Source: Pedobacter sp.
GTDB taxonomy: Bacteria > Bacteroidota > Bacteroidia > Sphingobacteriales > Sphingobacteriaceae
Length of the DNA stretch: 25,212 bases
Assembly: GCA_028287885.1 (NCBI GenBank)
Contig: JAQBOT010000395.1
Location: 1 to 25,212, forward strand
Direction: 5' to 3'
How positions within the stretch are numbered: position 1 is the stretch's first letter; every line of letters starts with the position of its first letter. The position numbers and the translations under genes were made by a program. Positions 9,392 through 16,874 of the stretch are shown piece after piece. Below the pieces are notes generated by a model, which saw nothing but the letters and a program-made list of their open reading frames with translations, was not told the origin of the DNA and ran no database searches.

Positions 9392-10444
9392 ATGTTTACA
9401 GGCGAAGAATTAAAGCAATACAGCAGGCAGATCCGCTTGCCAGAAATCGGTTTATCCGGACAAGAGAAACTAAAGATGGCTAAAGTCTTGATGATCGGCG
9501 CGGGTGGTTTAGGCTGCCCTGTGTTGCAATATCTTGTAGCAGCTGGCGTCGGTAAAATTGGGATAGTAGATGATGACGTGGTGGATGTAAGCAACTTGCA
9601 TCGGCAGATTCTGTATTCCACATCAGATGTGGGCAGTCCAAAAGCCATAATTGCGAAACGAAAGCTCGAATTGCTGAATCCACATGTTGATATCACAGCC
9701 TACACGGACCGTCTATCTGCAGATAATGCCGAAAGCTTATGTGAAAGTTATGACCTGGTGATAGATGGCTCTGACAATTTTGAAACACGCTACCTTATCA
9801 ATGACACTTCAGTTGCGCTAAATAAGGTACTGGTATTTGGATCCATATTAAAGTTTGAGGGGCATGTTTCGGTATTTAACTATCAGAGCGGCCCAAACTA
9901 TCGTGATATTTTTCCCGAACCGCCACCTTCTACAGAAGTGCCTAATTGTGCGGAGATTGGAGTCTTGGGCGTATTGCCGGGCATCATCGGTGCTTATATG
10001 GCTAACGAAGCCGTAAAGATTATTTGTAGGATCGGCGAAATCTTATCCGGTAGACTGTTGGTTATTAACGCACTTGATAATACGACCAGTATTTTCAAAG
10101 TCCGTAAACAAAATAGCTCAAATAACAAGCATCAGAAAATAGTAAATGGTCCAAGGAACACCCTAGACCATGAGATTACCCGGGAAAGACTAGATAGTTG
10201 GTTATCGGAGAGGCCCGATGCCATTTGCCTCATTGATGTGAGAGAAATCTATGAGTATGAAGAACATAATATAGGCGGGATTAACATTCCCTTGTATAGT
10301 TTGCAGGAATGTCTTACTGAATTACCATTAGACAAGACCCTTGTATTCTGCTGCCAAACCGGTCAGCGCAGTAAGTTAGCTATTCAGTTGCTGAAGCCAA
10401 TGGTTAAAGCTGAAATGTACAGTCTGAAAGACGGTTTAATCTAA
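9392..10444 (+). CDS. thiF: ThiF/MoeB-type adenylyltransferase fused to a rhodanese domain
   Basis: A 350-residue protein that should adenylate the ThiS C-terminus. The E1-like domain has the nucleotide loop GAGGLG (36-41), DDDVVDVSNLHRQ (60-72), DGSDNF (125-130) and the PNCAEIGVLGVLPG segment with Cys186. A C-terminal rhodanese domain (about 260-350) carries LIDVREIYEYEEHNIGG and the persulfide loop CCQTGQRS (Cys320/Cys321), so sulfur delivery is built in. The zinc-binding Cys pairs of E. coli ThiF/MoeB are absent: the first pair is replaced in GPNYRDIFPEPP and the second does not appear. I prefer the ATG at 9392; a TTG at 9383 overlapping the thiH stop is the alternative. Confidence 0.9.
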   Translation: MFTGEELKQYSRQIRLPEIGLSGQEKLKMAKVLMIGAGGLGCPVLQYLVAAGVGKIGIVDDDVVDVSNLHRQILYSTSDVGSPKAIIAKRKLELLNPHVDITAYTDRLSADNAESLCESYDLVIDGSDNFETRYLINDTSVALNKVLVFGSILKFEGHVSVFNYQSGPNYRDIFPEPPPSTEVPNCAEIGVLGVLPGIIGAYMANEAVKIICRIGEILSGRLLVINALDNTTSIFKVRKQNSSNNKHQKIVNGPRNTLDHEITRERLDSWLSERPDAICLIDVREIYEYEEHNIGGINIPLYSLQECLTELPLDKTLVFCCQTGQRSKLAIQLLKPMVKAEMYSLKDGLI

Positions 10445-10453
10445 GATCAATTT

Positions 10454-11287
10454 ATGAGTAAATATAAATATCCCGTTGTATTAACCATCGCAGGTTCAGA
10501 CAGCGGTGGCGGAGCTGGCATCCAGGCAGACCTAAAAACCATCAGCGCTCTTGGCTGTTTCGCCACAACGGCCATTACTGCGATCACGGTACAAAACACT
10601 TTAGGTGTTACGGGCATACACCAAATACCTGTTGACTTTGTTACAGCCCAGATAAAAGCGGTAATGGGCGATTTAAAGCCTTCCACTATTAAGATAGGCA
10701 TGGTACACAGCCCAGAGCTCGCTATGGCTTTGGCTGAAACGCTAAGTTATTATCCGGGCGTACCGATCATTTTTGACCCCGTAATGGTTGCTACGAGCGG
10801 CGATCGCCTGATTGACGACCATACCATTGTAACCTTCAAAGAACAACTCTTTCCGCTAGCTGAAATCATTACACCGAACCTAGATGAGGCGGCAATACTT
10901 GCCGATATGGAGATTTATACCATCGACGATATGAAAGAAGCAGCTCTGTGCCTCTTGCAATATGGTTGTAACGCCGTACTGATTAAAGGGGGTCATTTAG
11001 AAGGGTCTGAACTGTGTGATATTTACTTCCATAAAAACGGTGATGAATGCGTTTTCAGGAGCCCAAAGATTTACACGGTAAATACCCATGGTACAGGCTG
11101 CACGCTTTCATCTGCTATCGCTTCTTTCATAGCTTTAGGAAACGATTTGACCGTCTCCATATCAAAAAGCAAAAACTATATCCATCAAGCAATCGAGCAG
11201 GGCAAGGACGTAAGGACCGGAGCAGGCCAGGGCCCGATAAATCACTTTTTTAATCCTCAAAAGTTAACAAAAGACGTAAGGGAGTGA
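10454..11287 (+). CDS. thiD: Hydroxymethylpyrimidine/phosphomethylpyrimidine kinase ThiD
   Basis: A 277-residue ribokinase-fold enzyme that phosphorylates HMP and HMP-P to the pyrophosphate used by ThiE. It shows the N-terminal [19 protein letters not shown] (11-29), [12 protein letters not shown] (108-119), [17 protein letters not shown] and the anion-hole/catalytic motif HGTGC (212-216) with Cys216. Nine bases separate it from thiF, so it is the last gene of the riboswitch operon. No clear intrinsic terminator is visible in the 189 bases that follow. Confidence 0.96.
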   Translation: MSKYKYPVVLTIAGSDSGGGAGIQADLKTISALGCFATTAITAITVQNTLGVTGIHQIPVDFVTAQIKAVMGDLKPSTIKIGMVHSPELAMALAETLSYYPGVPIIFDPVMVATSGDRLIDDHTIVTFKEQLFPLAEIITPNLDEAAILADMEIYTIDDMKEAALCLLQYGCNAVLIKGGHLEGSELCDIYFHKNGDECVFRSPKIYTVNTHGTGCTLSSAIASFIALGNDLTVSISKSKNYIHQAIEQGKDVRTGAGQGPINHFFNPQKLTKDVRE

Positions 11288-11476
11288 CAAGCAGATTAGA
11301 AATAGTTGTTCAAGGCTTTTTTCTTCTACCTTTAGAGCAATGACGCTAATCACTAGTTTTAAAAAGTTTCTTGACGAAACCGGAAATATAGCCTTTAGCT
11401 TAAACTTCCTCCCCTTCAGGCGGGCTGTGCTTTCCCAAAAGCCCATAAAGTATATTAACAATCTAAACCACGATTA

Positions 11477-12289
11477 ATGAAAACATATTTTGTAGACTCC
11501 TTTACAACAGAACCTTTCAAAGGAAACCCAGCAGGGGTATGTCTTTGTGCTAAAGACCTCAGTTCTGATCTGATGCAGAATATTGCAAAAGAGATTGGCT
11601 TTTCCGAGACCGCTTTTATTAGAAGGCTTGAAACCGACAATTCATATCGCATTAGGTTTTTTTCTCCGAAACAAGAAATTCCACTTTGCGGACATGCGAC
11701 GTTAGCCGCTTCAAAGATTATTTTCCATGCAACTGCATTAATGAATATTAACTTTATCACGAGACACAATGTCGAGTTGAAGATTGCAAAAGAATCTAAC
11801 AAAATAGTGATGGAATTTCCGGTTTACGACACAAGTGATATTGATGTGCCTCCGATCATGTTACAGGCACTAGGTATTGAAAGCATTGTTAAGAGTTCAT
11901 TTAGTGTTGCAAATGAAATTATATTACTAGAAATTGAAGATGCAAAGACCTTGGCTTCTTTAAAACCTGACTTCAGTGCTTTGGTAAGATCTTACGATGG
12001 TATAAATGGAGTCTTGGTGACTGCTCCTTCAGATTCACCTCAATTTGATTTTCATTACCGATATTTTTGGCCATGGTCAGGCACAAATGAAGATCCTGTA
12101 ACTGGCGGGGTCCAAACTTTCTTAACTAAATATTGGGTTCAAAAACTGAAAAAAACGAGATTGAATGCTTTTCAAGCATCAGAAAGAACCGGATTTATGA
12201 CCACCGAATTACGAGGTGATAAGGTCTTGATCTACGGGGAAGCTGTAATTGTATTTGAGGGAGATATTAAAATAGAATCAAAATGTTAA
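11477..12289 (+). CDS. PhzF-family isomerase/epimerase
   Basis: A 270-residue protein of the PhzF family (diaminopimelate-epimerase fold). The first half has YFVDSFTTEPFKGNPAGVCL and the catalytic-glutamate segment GFSETAFI (Glu44), followed by RFFSPKQEIPLCGHATLA. The second half has the matching phosphate/substrate loop GTNEDPVTGG. Members of this family act on varied small metabolites and the substrate cannot be read from the sequence; the family name does not imply phenazine production. It is clearly more AT-rich than the thiamine genes. Its stop overlaps the start of the DinB-family gene by seven bases, so the two form an operon. Confidence 0.9.
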   Translation: MKTYFVDSFTTEPFKGNPAGVCLCAKDLSSDLMQNIAKEIGFSETAFIRRLETDNSYRIRFFSPKQEIPLCGHATLAASKIIFHATALMNINFITRHNVELKIAKESNKIVMEFPVYDTSDIDVPPIMLQALGIESIVKSSFSVANEIILLEIEDAKTLASLKPDFSALVRSYDGINGVLVTAPSDSPQFDFHYRYFWPWSGTNEDPVTGGVQTFLTKYWVQKLKKTRLNAFQASERTGFMTTELRGDKVLIYGEAVIVFEGDIKIESKC

Positions 12290-12729
12290 TTAATTCATTA
12301 AAAGCTATTTTCAATAGGGACCTTCATCGGTTACGAGACGAAATAGATACGTACAGATCTGAGAATGCCCTATGGATTGTAGATACCGGAATAGAAAATT
12401 CTGCTGGCAACCTGTGTTTGCACTTAATTGGAAATTTAAATACCTACATCGGGAAAGAAATAGGTAATGTGGATTATGTAAGAAACAGAGCGCTTGAATT
12501 TTCTTTGAAAGATATACCGAAGTCGGAATTATTACGGCAGTTAGATGAAACGATATCAATAGTTAATACCTCACTTGACAAACTAACCGAAGAAGATCTA
12601 ACCAGTGATTTTCCAGTTTTAGTGTTTGAAGAAAAAATGTCAATTGGTTACTTTCTGCTCCACCTAACCACCCATCTAAGTTATCACGTCGGACAAATCA
12701 ATTATCATAGAAGACTTTTAGACAAATAA
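12283..12729 (+). CDS. DinB-family (DUF1572-like) protein
   Basis: A 148-residue four-helix-bundle protein of the DinB/YfiT-like superfamily. Histidines at the expected metal positions are visible: His47 in NLCLHLIGNLN, then HLTTHLSYHVGQINYHRR near the C-terminus (His127, His131, His135, His142). Members bind divalent metal, and some are thiol-dependent transferases; the exact role here is unknown. It overlaps the PhzF-family gene and shares its AT-rich composition, suggesting a joint small-molecule or detoxification function and possibly joint acquisition. It is convergent with the usher gene, with only 28 bases between them. Confidence 0.85.
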   Translation: MLINSLKAIFNRDLHRLRDEIDTYRSENALWIVDTGIENSAGNLCLHLIGNLNTYIGKEIGNVDYVRNRALEFSLKDIPKSELLRQLDETISIVNTSLDKLTEEDLTSDFPVLVFEEKMSIGYFLLHLTTHLSYHVGQINYHRRLLDK

Positions 12730-12734
12730 ATTAG

Positions 12735-12748
12735 CACTCAATCGAGTG
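12735..12748. terminator. Weak hairpin between convergent genes
   Basis: CACTC (12735-12739) pairs with GAGTG (12744-12748) around an AATC loop in the 28-base gap between the convergent DinB-family and usher-like genes. The stem is short and no clean U-tract follows on either strand, so a shared terminator role is only possible. Confidence 0.3.
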
Positions 12749-12757
12749 GACTGATTC

Positions 12758-15391
12758 TTATCTCACCGCACGTTTGTTAACCGCTTTCTGTTTTATTTTG
12801 TGCCCTTCAGTTCTGTTTACCTCCTTACTTTGTAATTCGAAGTTCAGTGCATCAACGATATCCCCATCTATACTCATCTTGATGTTAAATGAGATATCAG
12901 CTGCAGTTTTAAGGTTTAACAACTGCAATTGGGCGGTGTTTGGGCGCGCCAGGTATTTACCGGGAGCAAGTCCGAAAAAACTATAATAGCCATCTTCTTC
13001 TGTAAGAGTTTTAGCGACGAAAACACCCTTACTGTCGAGAATCTCAACGATCATCCCAGCATAAGCTTTTTGGCCTGACCCATCATTCATGTAAACAGTA
13101 CCTGAAGCTTCTGCAACCACAGAAATTGGAACTTCAATTAATCTGTAATGATTCGGTTCAGCAGCAATCGAAATCGACTTGTCATTTAATCTCCATGATA
13201 TGTTGTCAAAACTGTTGGGATCCAGTTGAATGATATAGTTGGTATAAGCCTCAAGTCCACTCACACTTATTGTGCTATCGCTATTATTTCGACTCAAACG
13301 GCCTCCATTTAGCTTCAGTTTCAAGCCAGGCACCCGAGGTTCTATCAGGTCCCGATGGCCATTGCGGTTTAGATCCAGAAATGCAGAAATGGTTAGTCCA
13401 CCTTCACCTACATTGGTTTCATTGCTTAAGGATAGAGAATTTCTCTTGCTGTTATAAAGCAGGCTGCCATTTGCAGATTGTACGAATAAGTTTGTGTGAT
13501 TTACCTGGGTTACTCCAAAGAAGGTTTGTGCGAATGAAAAGTTCATTCTTAAACCGAAACCCACAGAAGTAATTTTATTTGGGATGCTCTTTTCGTAAGT
13601 AATGTTGGCAAAACCAAAGCTGCCTAGTCTTTTTTCCATTTCCGCCTTCATCATACTTATTCTTTGTTGATTATACTCATATTGAAAGTGGGGACTGAAT
13701 CTCAGGTTCATCGGCAGACGAAATGTAAGCGACAAGTTGCTGTAGATATATGCGTTCGCAGGATCTGTATACAGGATATTGGTACTGAAATTTGCACCTA
13801 TACCTGCAAGGCTTGCCGAGGTCATGAATTGCGCGTTTGTCACTTTCGATTTTGGCAATACAAATTGGTTGAAAGAGATCCGTGAATAGGCATTAAAGTT
13901 TTTTGCTTTTATTGGAAATGATAATTCAACTTTTCTTTCTTCGCGGTAGTTGTACATGATAGCAGATTGTTCTTTTTCGTATTTGGTATAATTAACATTG
14001 AGTTGAACGTTTCCTGGAAGATGATAGTTAAGGACTCCTTTAGCGTTTACCCGAGGTGTATACTGCCCGGAAAGCAACAAGCCCTGGAATAACCTAACGG
14101 AGGAATTTACGAAAGCCATCGGTCGGCCCGCATTCGCTGAAGTTAGGTACTCTGTGCCGGCACCTACTGTGATCCGGCTGTTGATACCATAGTTCATCGC
14201 AGCTCGTGTCAGTATATCTTTATCAGAATTATCAACAATGCCTGCAGCCATCGTGTATTCGAATTGACCTACAGGGAGAAAATTAAAGGGTATACTAATG
14301 TTTTCTTCTGAAGAGCGTTCTTCACCCCATGGGCCATATATGCGTATTTTAATCGAGGAATTGCCATACACTAAGGGTACGTCGAAACGATAAAATCCAG
14401 ATGCATCAGCTACGACATAGTTTACCAAGCTATTGTTAACGTAAAGCTCGGCTAACCAGCCAGGTTCCGTCGTCCTGTCGATACGGTAAGTTCCGAAGGA
14501 TCTTCTATAGGTCGTTGGAGTATTGGATATTTGAATGCCGTTAACTGGATTAAAGACAGAGGCGATGGGTTGTGTAAAGATCCTTCCAGCAGTTATTTGC
14601 TTGAAGGAAGCGTTTTCATTATTTACATATCTCCATTGATAATATTGATGGTTGTTGTTGATAGTGCCTGCTTTATTGTAGCTTAAGCTGGCAATTGCTT
14701 CTCCGCCGGCTACGATACCCCCAAGATTTAGAGTGGCTCTCGTGTTGGCGCTTCTACTGTTGTCCTGAGTTGCTGTCACCGACCAATCTGCAACTCCAAG
14801 ATCAAATAGAGGATAATTTCTGGCGATGGTTGTGTCTGCCTTTTTCTCCCCACGCAAGTTGCTTAGGTTGTTGCGCATCTGGGTTAACCTTAAATCGCGA
14901 ATTGCCGGCAGCTCCAGCTTTGTACTTAATATTATTGATAAGGAGCGGAATTTAAATAAACAATCTAAGCCAAATATCTGACCATACAATTCCGATTTCA
15001 TGTAGATGCCACCTTCGGTTCGGATTAAGTCATCGCCATTCAATTTAAGAACTTTGCCCTGCCAACTGATGCGCTTATTGATATAGTTGATCTCGAACAT
15101 TGCCTTTGGATCAATGATATAGCCCTTGATTGTATTGAAGTCACGCGACGGATTGTTCTTTATCTTAAGCAAATCAAATAAGTCGGTTACAGGTAAATAA
15201 GCATGCTCATTTACAAGCAGTGCGGGAATATCAAAACTACCAAGTTGCTGAATTCTTAGGCTTAACAAAACCTGATCTACAGGTTCTTCCCCCTTGGCAA
15301 AAGTTTTGATATTACACAAAAATAGAAGTTGTAAACTTATCAGGAAAAAAGGTGCAAGGAGACCAACGCCCGTTAAGCGACGTCTATTCAT
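12758..15391 (-). CDS. Outer-membrane usher-like protein of a chaperone-usher pilus cluster
   Basis: The protein has 877 residues from the ATG at 15391, which starts an Arg-rich signal peptide (MNRRRLTGVGLLAPFFLISL); the start overlaps the stop of the preceding subunit gene by eight bases. Residues about 35-165 form a periplasmic N-terminal region. Residues 308-384 match the usher plug/middle region: TEPGWLAELYVNN, DASGFYRFDVPLVYG, IRIYGPWGEER, then FNFLPVGQFEYTMAAG entering the barrel. Alternating beta strands continue to about 660. The C-terminal part (665-855) has two Ig/SdrD-like domains: FLDLNRNGHRD with calcium-loop spacing (671-681), and a carboxypeptidase-regulatory-like TLTEEDGYYSFFGLAPGKY. 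A usual FimD/PapC usher has a different N- and C-terminal arrangement, so this is a distant branch. It would form the assembly pore for subunits delivered by the chaperone. Confidence 0.8.
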   Translation of the reverse strand: MNRRRLTGVGLLAPFFLISLQLLFLCNIKTFAKGEEPVDQVLLSLRIQQLGSFDIPALLVNEHAYLPVTDLFDLLKIKNNPSRDFNTIKGYIIDPKAMFEINYINKRISWQGKVLKLNGDDLIRTEGGIYMKSELYGQIFGLDCLFKFRSLSIILSTKLELPAIRDLRLTQMRNNLSNLRGEKKADTTIARNYPLFDLGVADWSVTATQDNSRSANTRATLNLGGIVAGGEAIASLSYNKAGTINNNHQYYQWRYVNNENASFKQITAGRIFTQPIASVFNPVNGIQISNTPTTYRRSFGTYRIDRTTEPGWLAELYVNNSLVNYVVADASGFYRFDVPLVYGNSSIKIRIYGPWGEERSSEENISIPFNFLPVGQFEYTMAAGIVDNSDKDILTRAAMNYGINSRITVGAGTEYLTSANAGRPMAFVNSSVRLFQGLLLSGQYTPRVNAKGVLNYHLPGNVQLNVNYTKYEKEQSAIMYNYREERKVELSFPIKAKNFNAYSRISFNQFVLPKSKVTNAQFMTSASLAGIGANFSTNILYTDPANAYIYSNLSLTFRLPMNLRFSPHFQYEYNQQRISMMKAEMEKRLGSFGFANITYEKSIPNKITSVGFGLRMNFSFAQTFFGVTQVNHTNLFVQSANGSLLYNSKRNSLSLSNETNVGEGGLTISAFLDLNRNGHRDLIEPRVPGLKLKLNGGRLSRNNSDSTISVSGLEAYTNYIIQLDPNSFDNISWRLNDKSISIAAEPNHYRLIEVPISVVAEASGTVYMNDGSGQKAYAGMIVEILDSKGVFVAKTLTEEDGYYSFFGLAPGKYLARPNTAQLQLLNLKTAADISFNIKMSIDGDIVDALNFELQSKEVNRTEGHKIKQKAVNKRAVR

Positions 15392-15902
15392 TATTGAAGG
15401 TAATGTAGAATGTTCCCGTATAAGCCCCCGGAGGGGTAGAGGCGGCATTTCCTATGGTTAACGTACCACCAAGGCTTACCGAGGTACGGCCGGTTTCACT
15501 AACGACGGCAAGGGGTGTCCTTGGATCAGAAGCACCGAGGTGCAAAATCATGGTGCCACCATTACTTCCTGTCAGATTTACATCCGGGCCGTTGGAAATT
15601 GATATTACTGTACCAGCAACGGCTTCAACTTCAAAGATTGCCTGTGAAACATCGCTACCACTATTACTGCTGCCGAAAGTAAGAGGAAATACAGTCCCTG
15701 TACTTGTGATGCTTCCAGTATTTGAAACTGTAATTGTTCCGCCACTCACTCCCTGACTGAAAGTACCAAAGCTGAGGTTTTGTAGGGTATTTACAGCTGA
15801 AACTTGTCCAGTTGCCAATAAACCATTAACCAAGAACAAAACAAGAAAGCCCGTTCGAACTGCCAGTTGCCTGGGTAATTGAAAGGATATTAAGGATTTC
15901 AT
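15384..15902 (-). CDS. DUF4402 pilin-like subunit, probable minor or tip subunit
   Basis: A 172-residue secreted protein that starts at the ATG at 15902 (MKSLISFQLPRQLAVRTGFL; signal cleavage likely near residues 31-33). The mature part follows the DUF4402 pattern: LQNLSFGTFSQG at the start, Gly/Ser/Thr-rich beta strands, SLGGTLTIGNAASTPPGAYTGTFYITF at the end. The mature N-terminus begins almost at the first core strand, unlike the first subunit, which has about a dozen extra alternating residues. No cysteine is present. It lies 46 bases after the chaperone gene and overlaps the usher gene. I infer a fimbrial subunit that accepts but does not donate a strand, that is, a tip or initiator. A surface beta-protein without pilus function is the alternative. 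Confidence 0.8.
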   Translation of the reverse strand: MKSLISFQLPRQLAVRTGFLVLFLVNGLLATGQVSAVNTLQNLSFGTFSQGVSGGTITVSNTGSITSTGTVFPLTFGSSNSGSDVSQAIFEVEAVAGTVISISNGPDVNLTGSNGGTMILHLGASDPRTPLAVVSETGRTSVSLGGTLTIGNAASTPPGAYTGTFYITFNNE

Positions 15903-15919
15903 TGAAAATAAAATATTGA

Positions 15920-15938
15920 AGCACAAGTGTCTTGTGTT
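15920..15938 (-). other. Intercistronic hairpin between chaperone and second subunit genes
   Basis: CACAAG (15922-15927) pairs with CTTGTG (15931-15936) around a TGT loop. The stem extends by a G-T wobble and an A-T pair to about eight base pairs. Read on the minus strand it is followed by a U-rich stretch before the start at 15902, so it could act as a weak attenuator or an mRNA-end stabiliser. Confidence 0.5.
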
Positions 15939-15948
15939 AAAGTGTTGT

Positions 15949-16800
15949 TTACTGTAGCGGAAGTTCGGTATCCGCAAAGGTCACTCGAGTACCGGATTGT
16001 TCGGAATAACTGATATGGAGTTTACCCTTGTTGTAAACAATTCCTTTGGTCTTTTCAAGCGGGATTTGGAAGCTTCGAAAAGCACTCGGCGCGTATATGG
16101 CCACCCCCTGGATTAATCCTACAGTAGTTCGTTTGCCAGAGCTTGAGACATATTCAGCTGAAATGTCTCCGTATACAGACATATTTCCAGTCCTCTTGAA
16201 TTTGAGGTTAAGAATAGGTGTCGTCTTCTCTAGCATTGTAATGGATTTCTCAACAATATCCAATTTCGTAGAAGATTGACCCACCTTAATAATTATCGGA
16301 ATAGAAAGTCCGAAAACCGGAACAATGTTGATTGCAATAGAAGAAGGCTTAATTTTTGTGCCCGATTGGCCTAAAGGCTTTTCTTCTGCCTGTGCGCGGA
16401 CATAAAGATGAGACCTGTACTCACCCTCGGTCAATTCACTTGTTTTAATAAGTTGAACCTTTACTGTTTGCGACTCTCCCGGCGCAAGAACAACTGTTCT
16501 TGGAAAAAATCTAAAGTTTCTGTCTGCAAACCTTTGTCCAGAATCCGGTTCGGTGATGGCCTGAAAGCTTCCATCTGTCTTCATCCTGAACTGCATAACG
16601 GATAAAACATACCTCGCCGTGTCCTTTCCATTATTGAGCAAGCTGATCTCTCTGGATCTCTTTACATCCTCGAAAACGAGCCTTTTTGGGTAAATCATTA
16701 AGTTTCCCTGAGCAAATAGATGTGTGGGTAAGACAATCAAACATAGTACAAGCCATTTCATGCCGAACTTTAGTAGGAGTTCTTTTTTAGAGAAGATCAT
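15949..16800 (-). CDS. PapD-like periplasmic pilus chaperone
   Basis: The protein has 283 residues from the ATG at 16800. An ATG at 16758-16761 (MKWLVLCLIVLPTHLFAQ) gives a tidier signal peptide and may be the real start. The first Ig-like domain shows LMIYPKRLVFEDVKRSREIS (34-53), LLNNGKDTARYVLSV (54-68), FRFFPRTVVLAPGESQTVKV (96-115) and GEYRSHLYVRA (126-136), all typical of fimbrial chaperones. A strand of alternating hydrophobics (SIAINIVPVFGLSIPIII, 154-171) sits where the subunit-capping G1 strand belongs. The second domain is weaker but continues in beta-strand pattern. It should bind subunits in the periplasm and pass them to the usher. It lies between the two subunit genes. Confidence 0.87.
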   Translation of the reverse strand: MIFSKKELLLKFGMKWLVLCLIVLPTHLFAQGNLMIYPKRLVFEDVKRSREISLLNNGKDTARYVLSVMQFRMKTDGSFQAITEPDSGQRFADRNFRFFPRTVVLAPGESQTVKVQLIKTSELTEGEYRSHLYVRAQAEEKPLGQSGTKIKPSSIAINIVPVFGLSIPIIIKVGQSSTKLDIVEKSITMLEKTTPILNLKFKRTGNMSVYGDISAEYVSSSGKRTTVGLIQGVAIYAPSAFRSFQIPLEKTKGIVYNKGKLHISYSEQSGTRVTFADTELPLQ

Positions 16801-16831
16801 CAAAATATTATAAAAGCGATGTTAACAGGTA

Positions 16832-16868
16832 AACGATAAACCGCATCACGAATACGCGGTTTATCGTT
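16832..16868 (-). other. Perfect 13-bp inverted repeat just after the pilin gene
   Basis: AACGATAAACCGC (16832-16844) is exactly complementary to GCGGTTTATCGTT (16856-16868) around an 11-base loop. It starts seven bases after the pilin stop codon and before the chaperone start. On the minus (transcribed) strand no U-tract follows, so it is not a classical intrinsic terminator. Such hairpins after a major pilin gene often protect the upstream mRNA and lower downstream expression. Confidence 0.85.
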
Positions 16869-16874
16869 AATTAT

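Noticed and set aside
11422..11444. Possible terminator hairpin GGGCT...AGCCC after thiD
   Set aside because: The stem is only five pairs with a long loop and no U-tract, and it lies over 130 bases from the thiD stop.
12758..15391. Alternative reading of the large protein as a TonB-dependent or SusC-type receptor
   Set aside because: There is no TonB plug motif, and the segment at residues 308-384 matches the usher pattern; the neighbouring chaperone and pilin-like genes fit an usher better.
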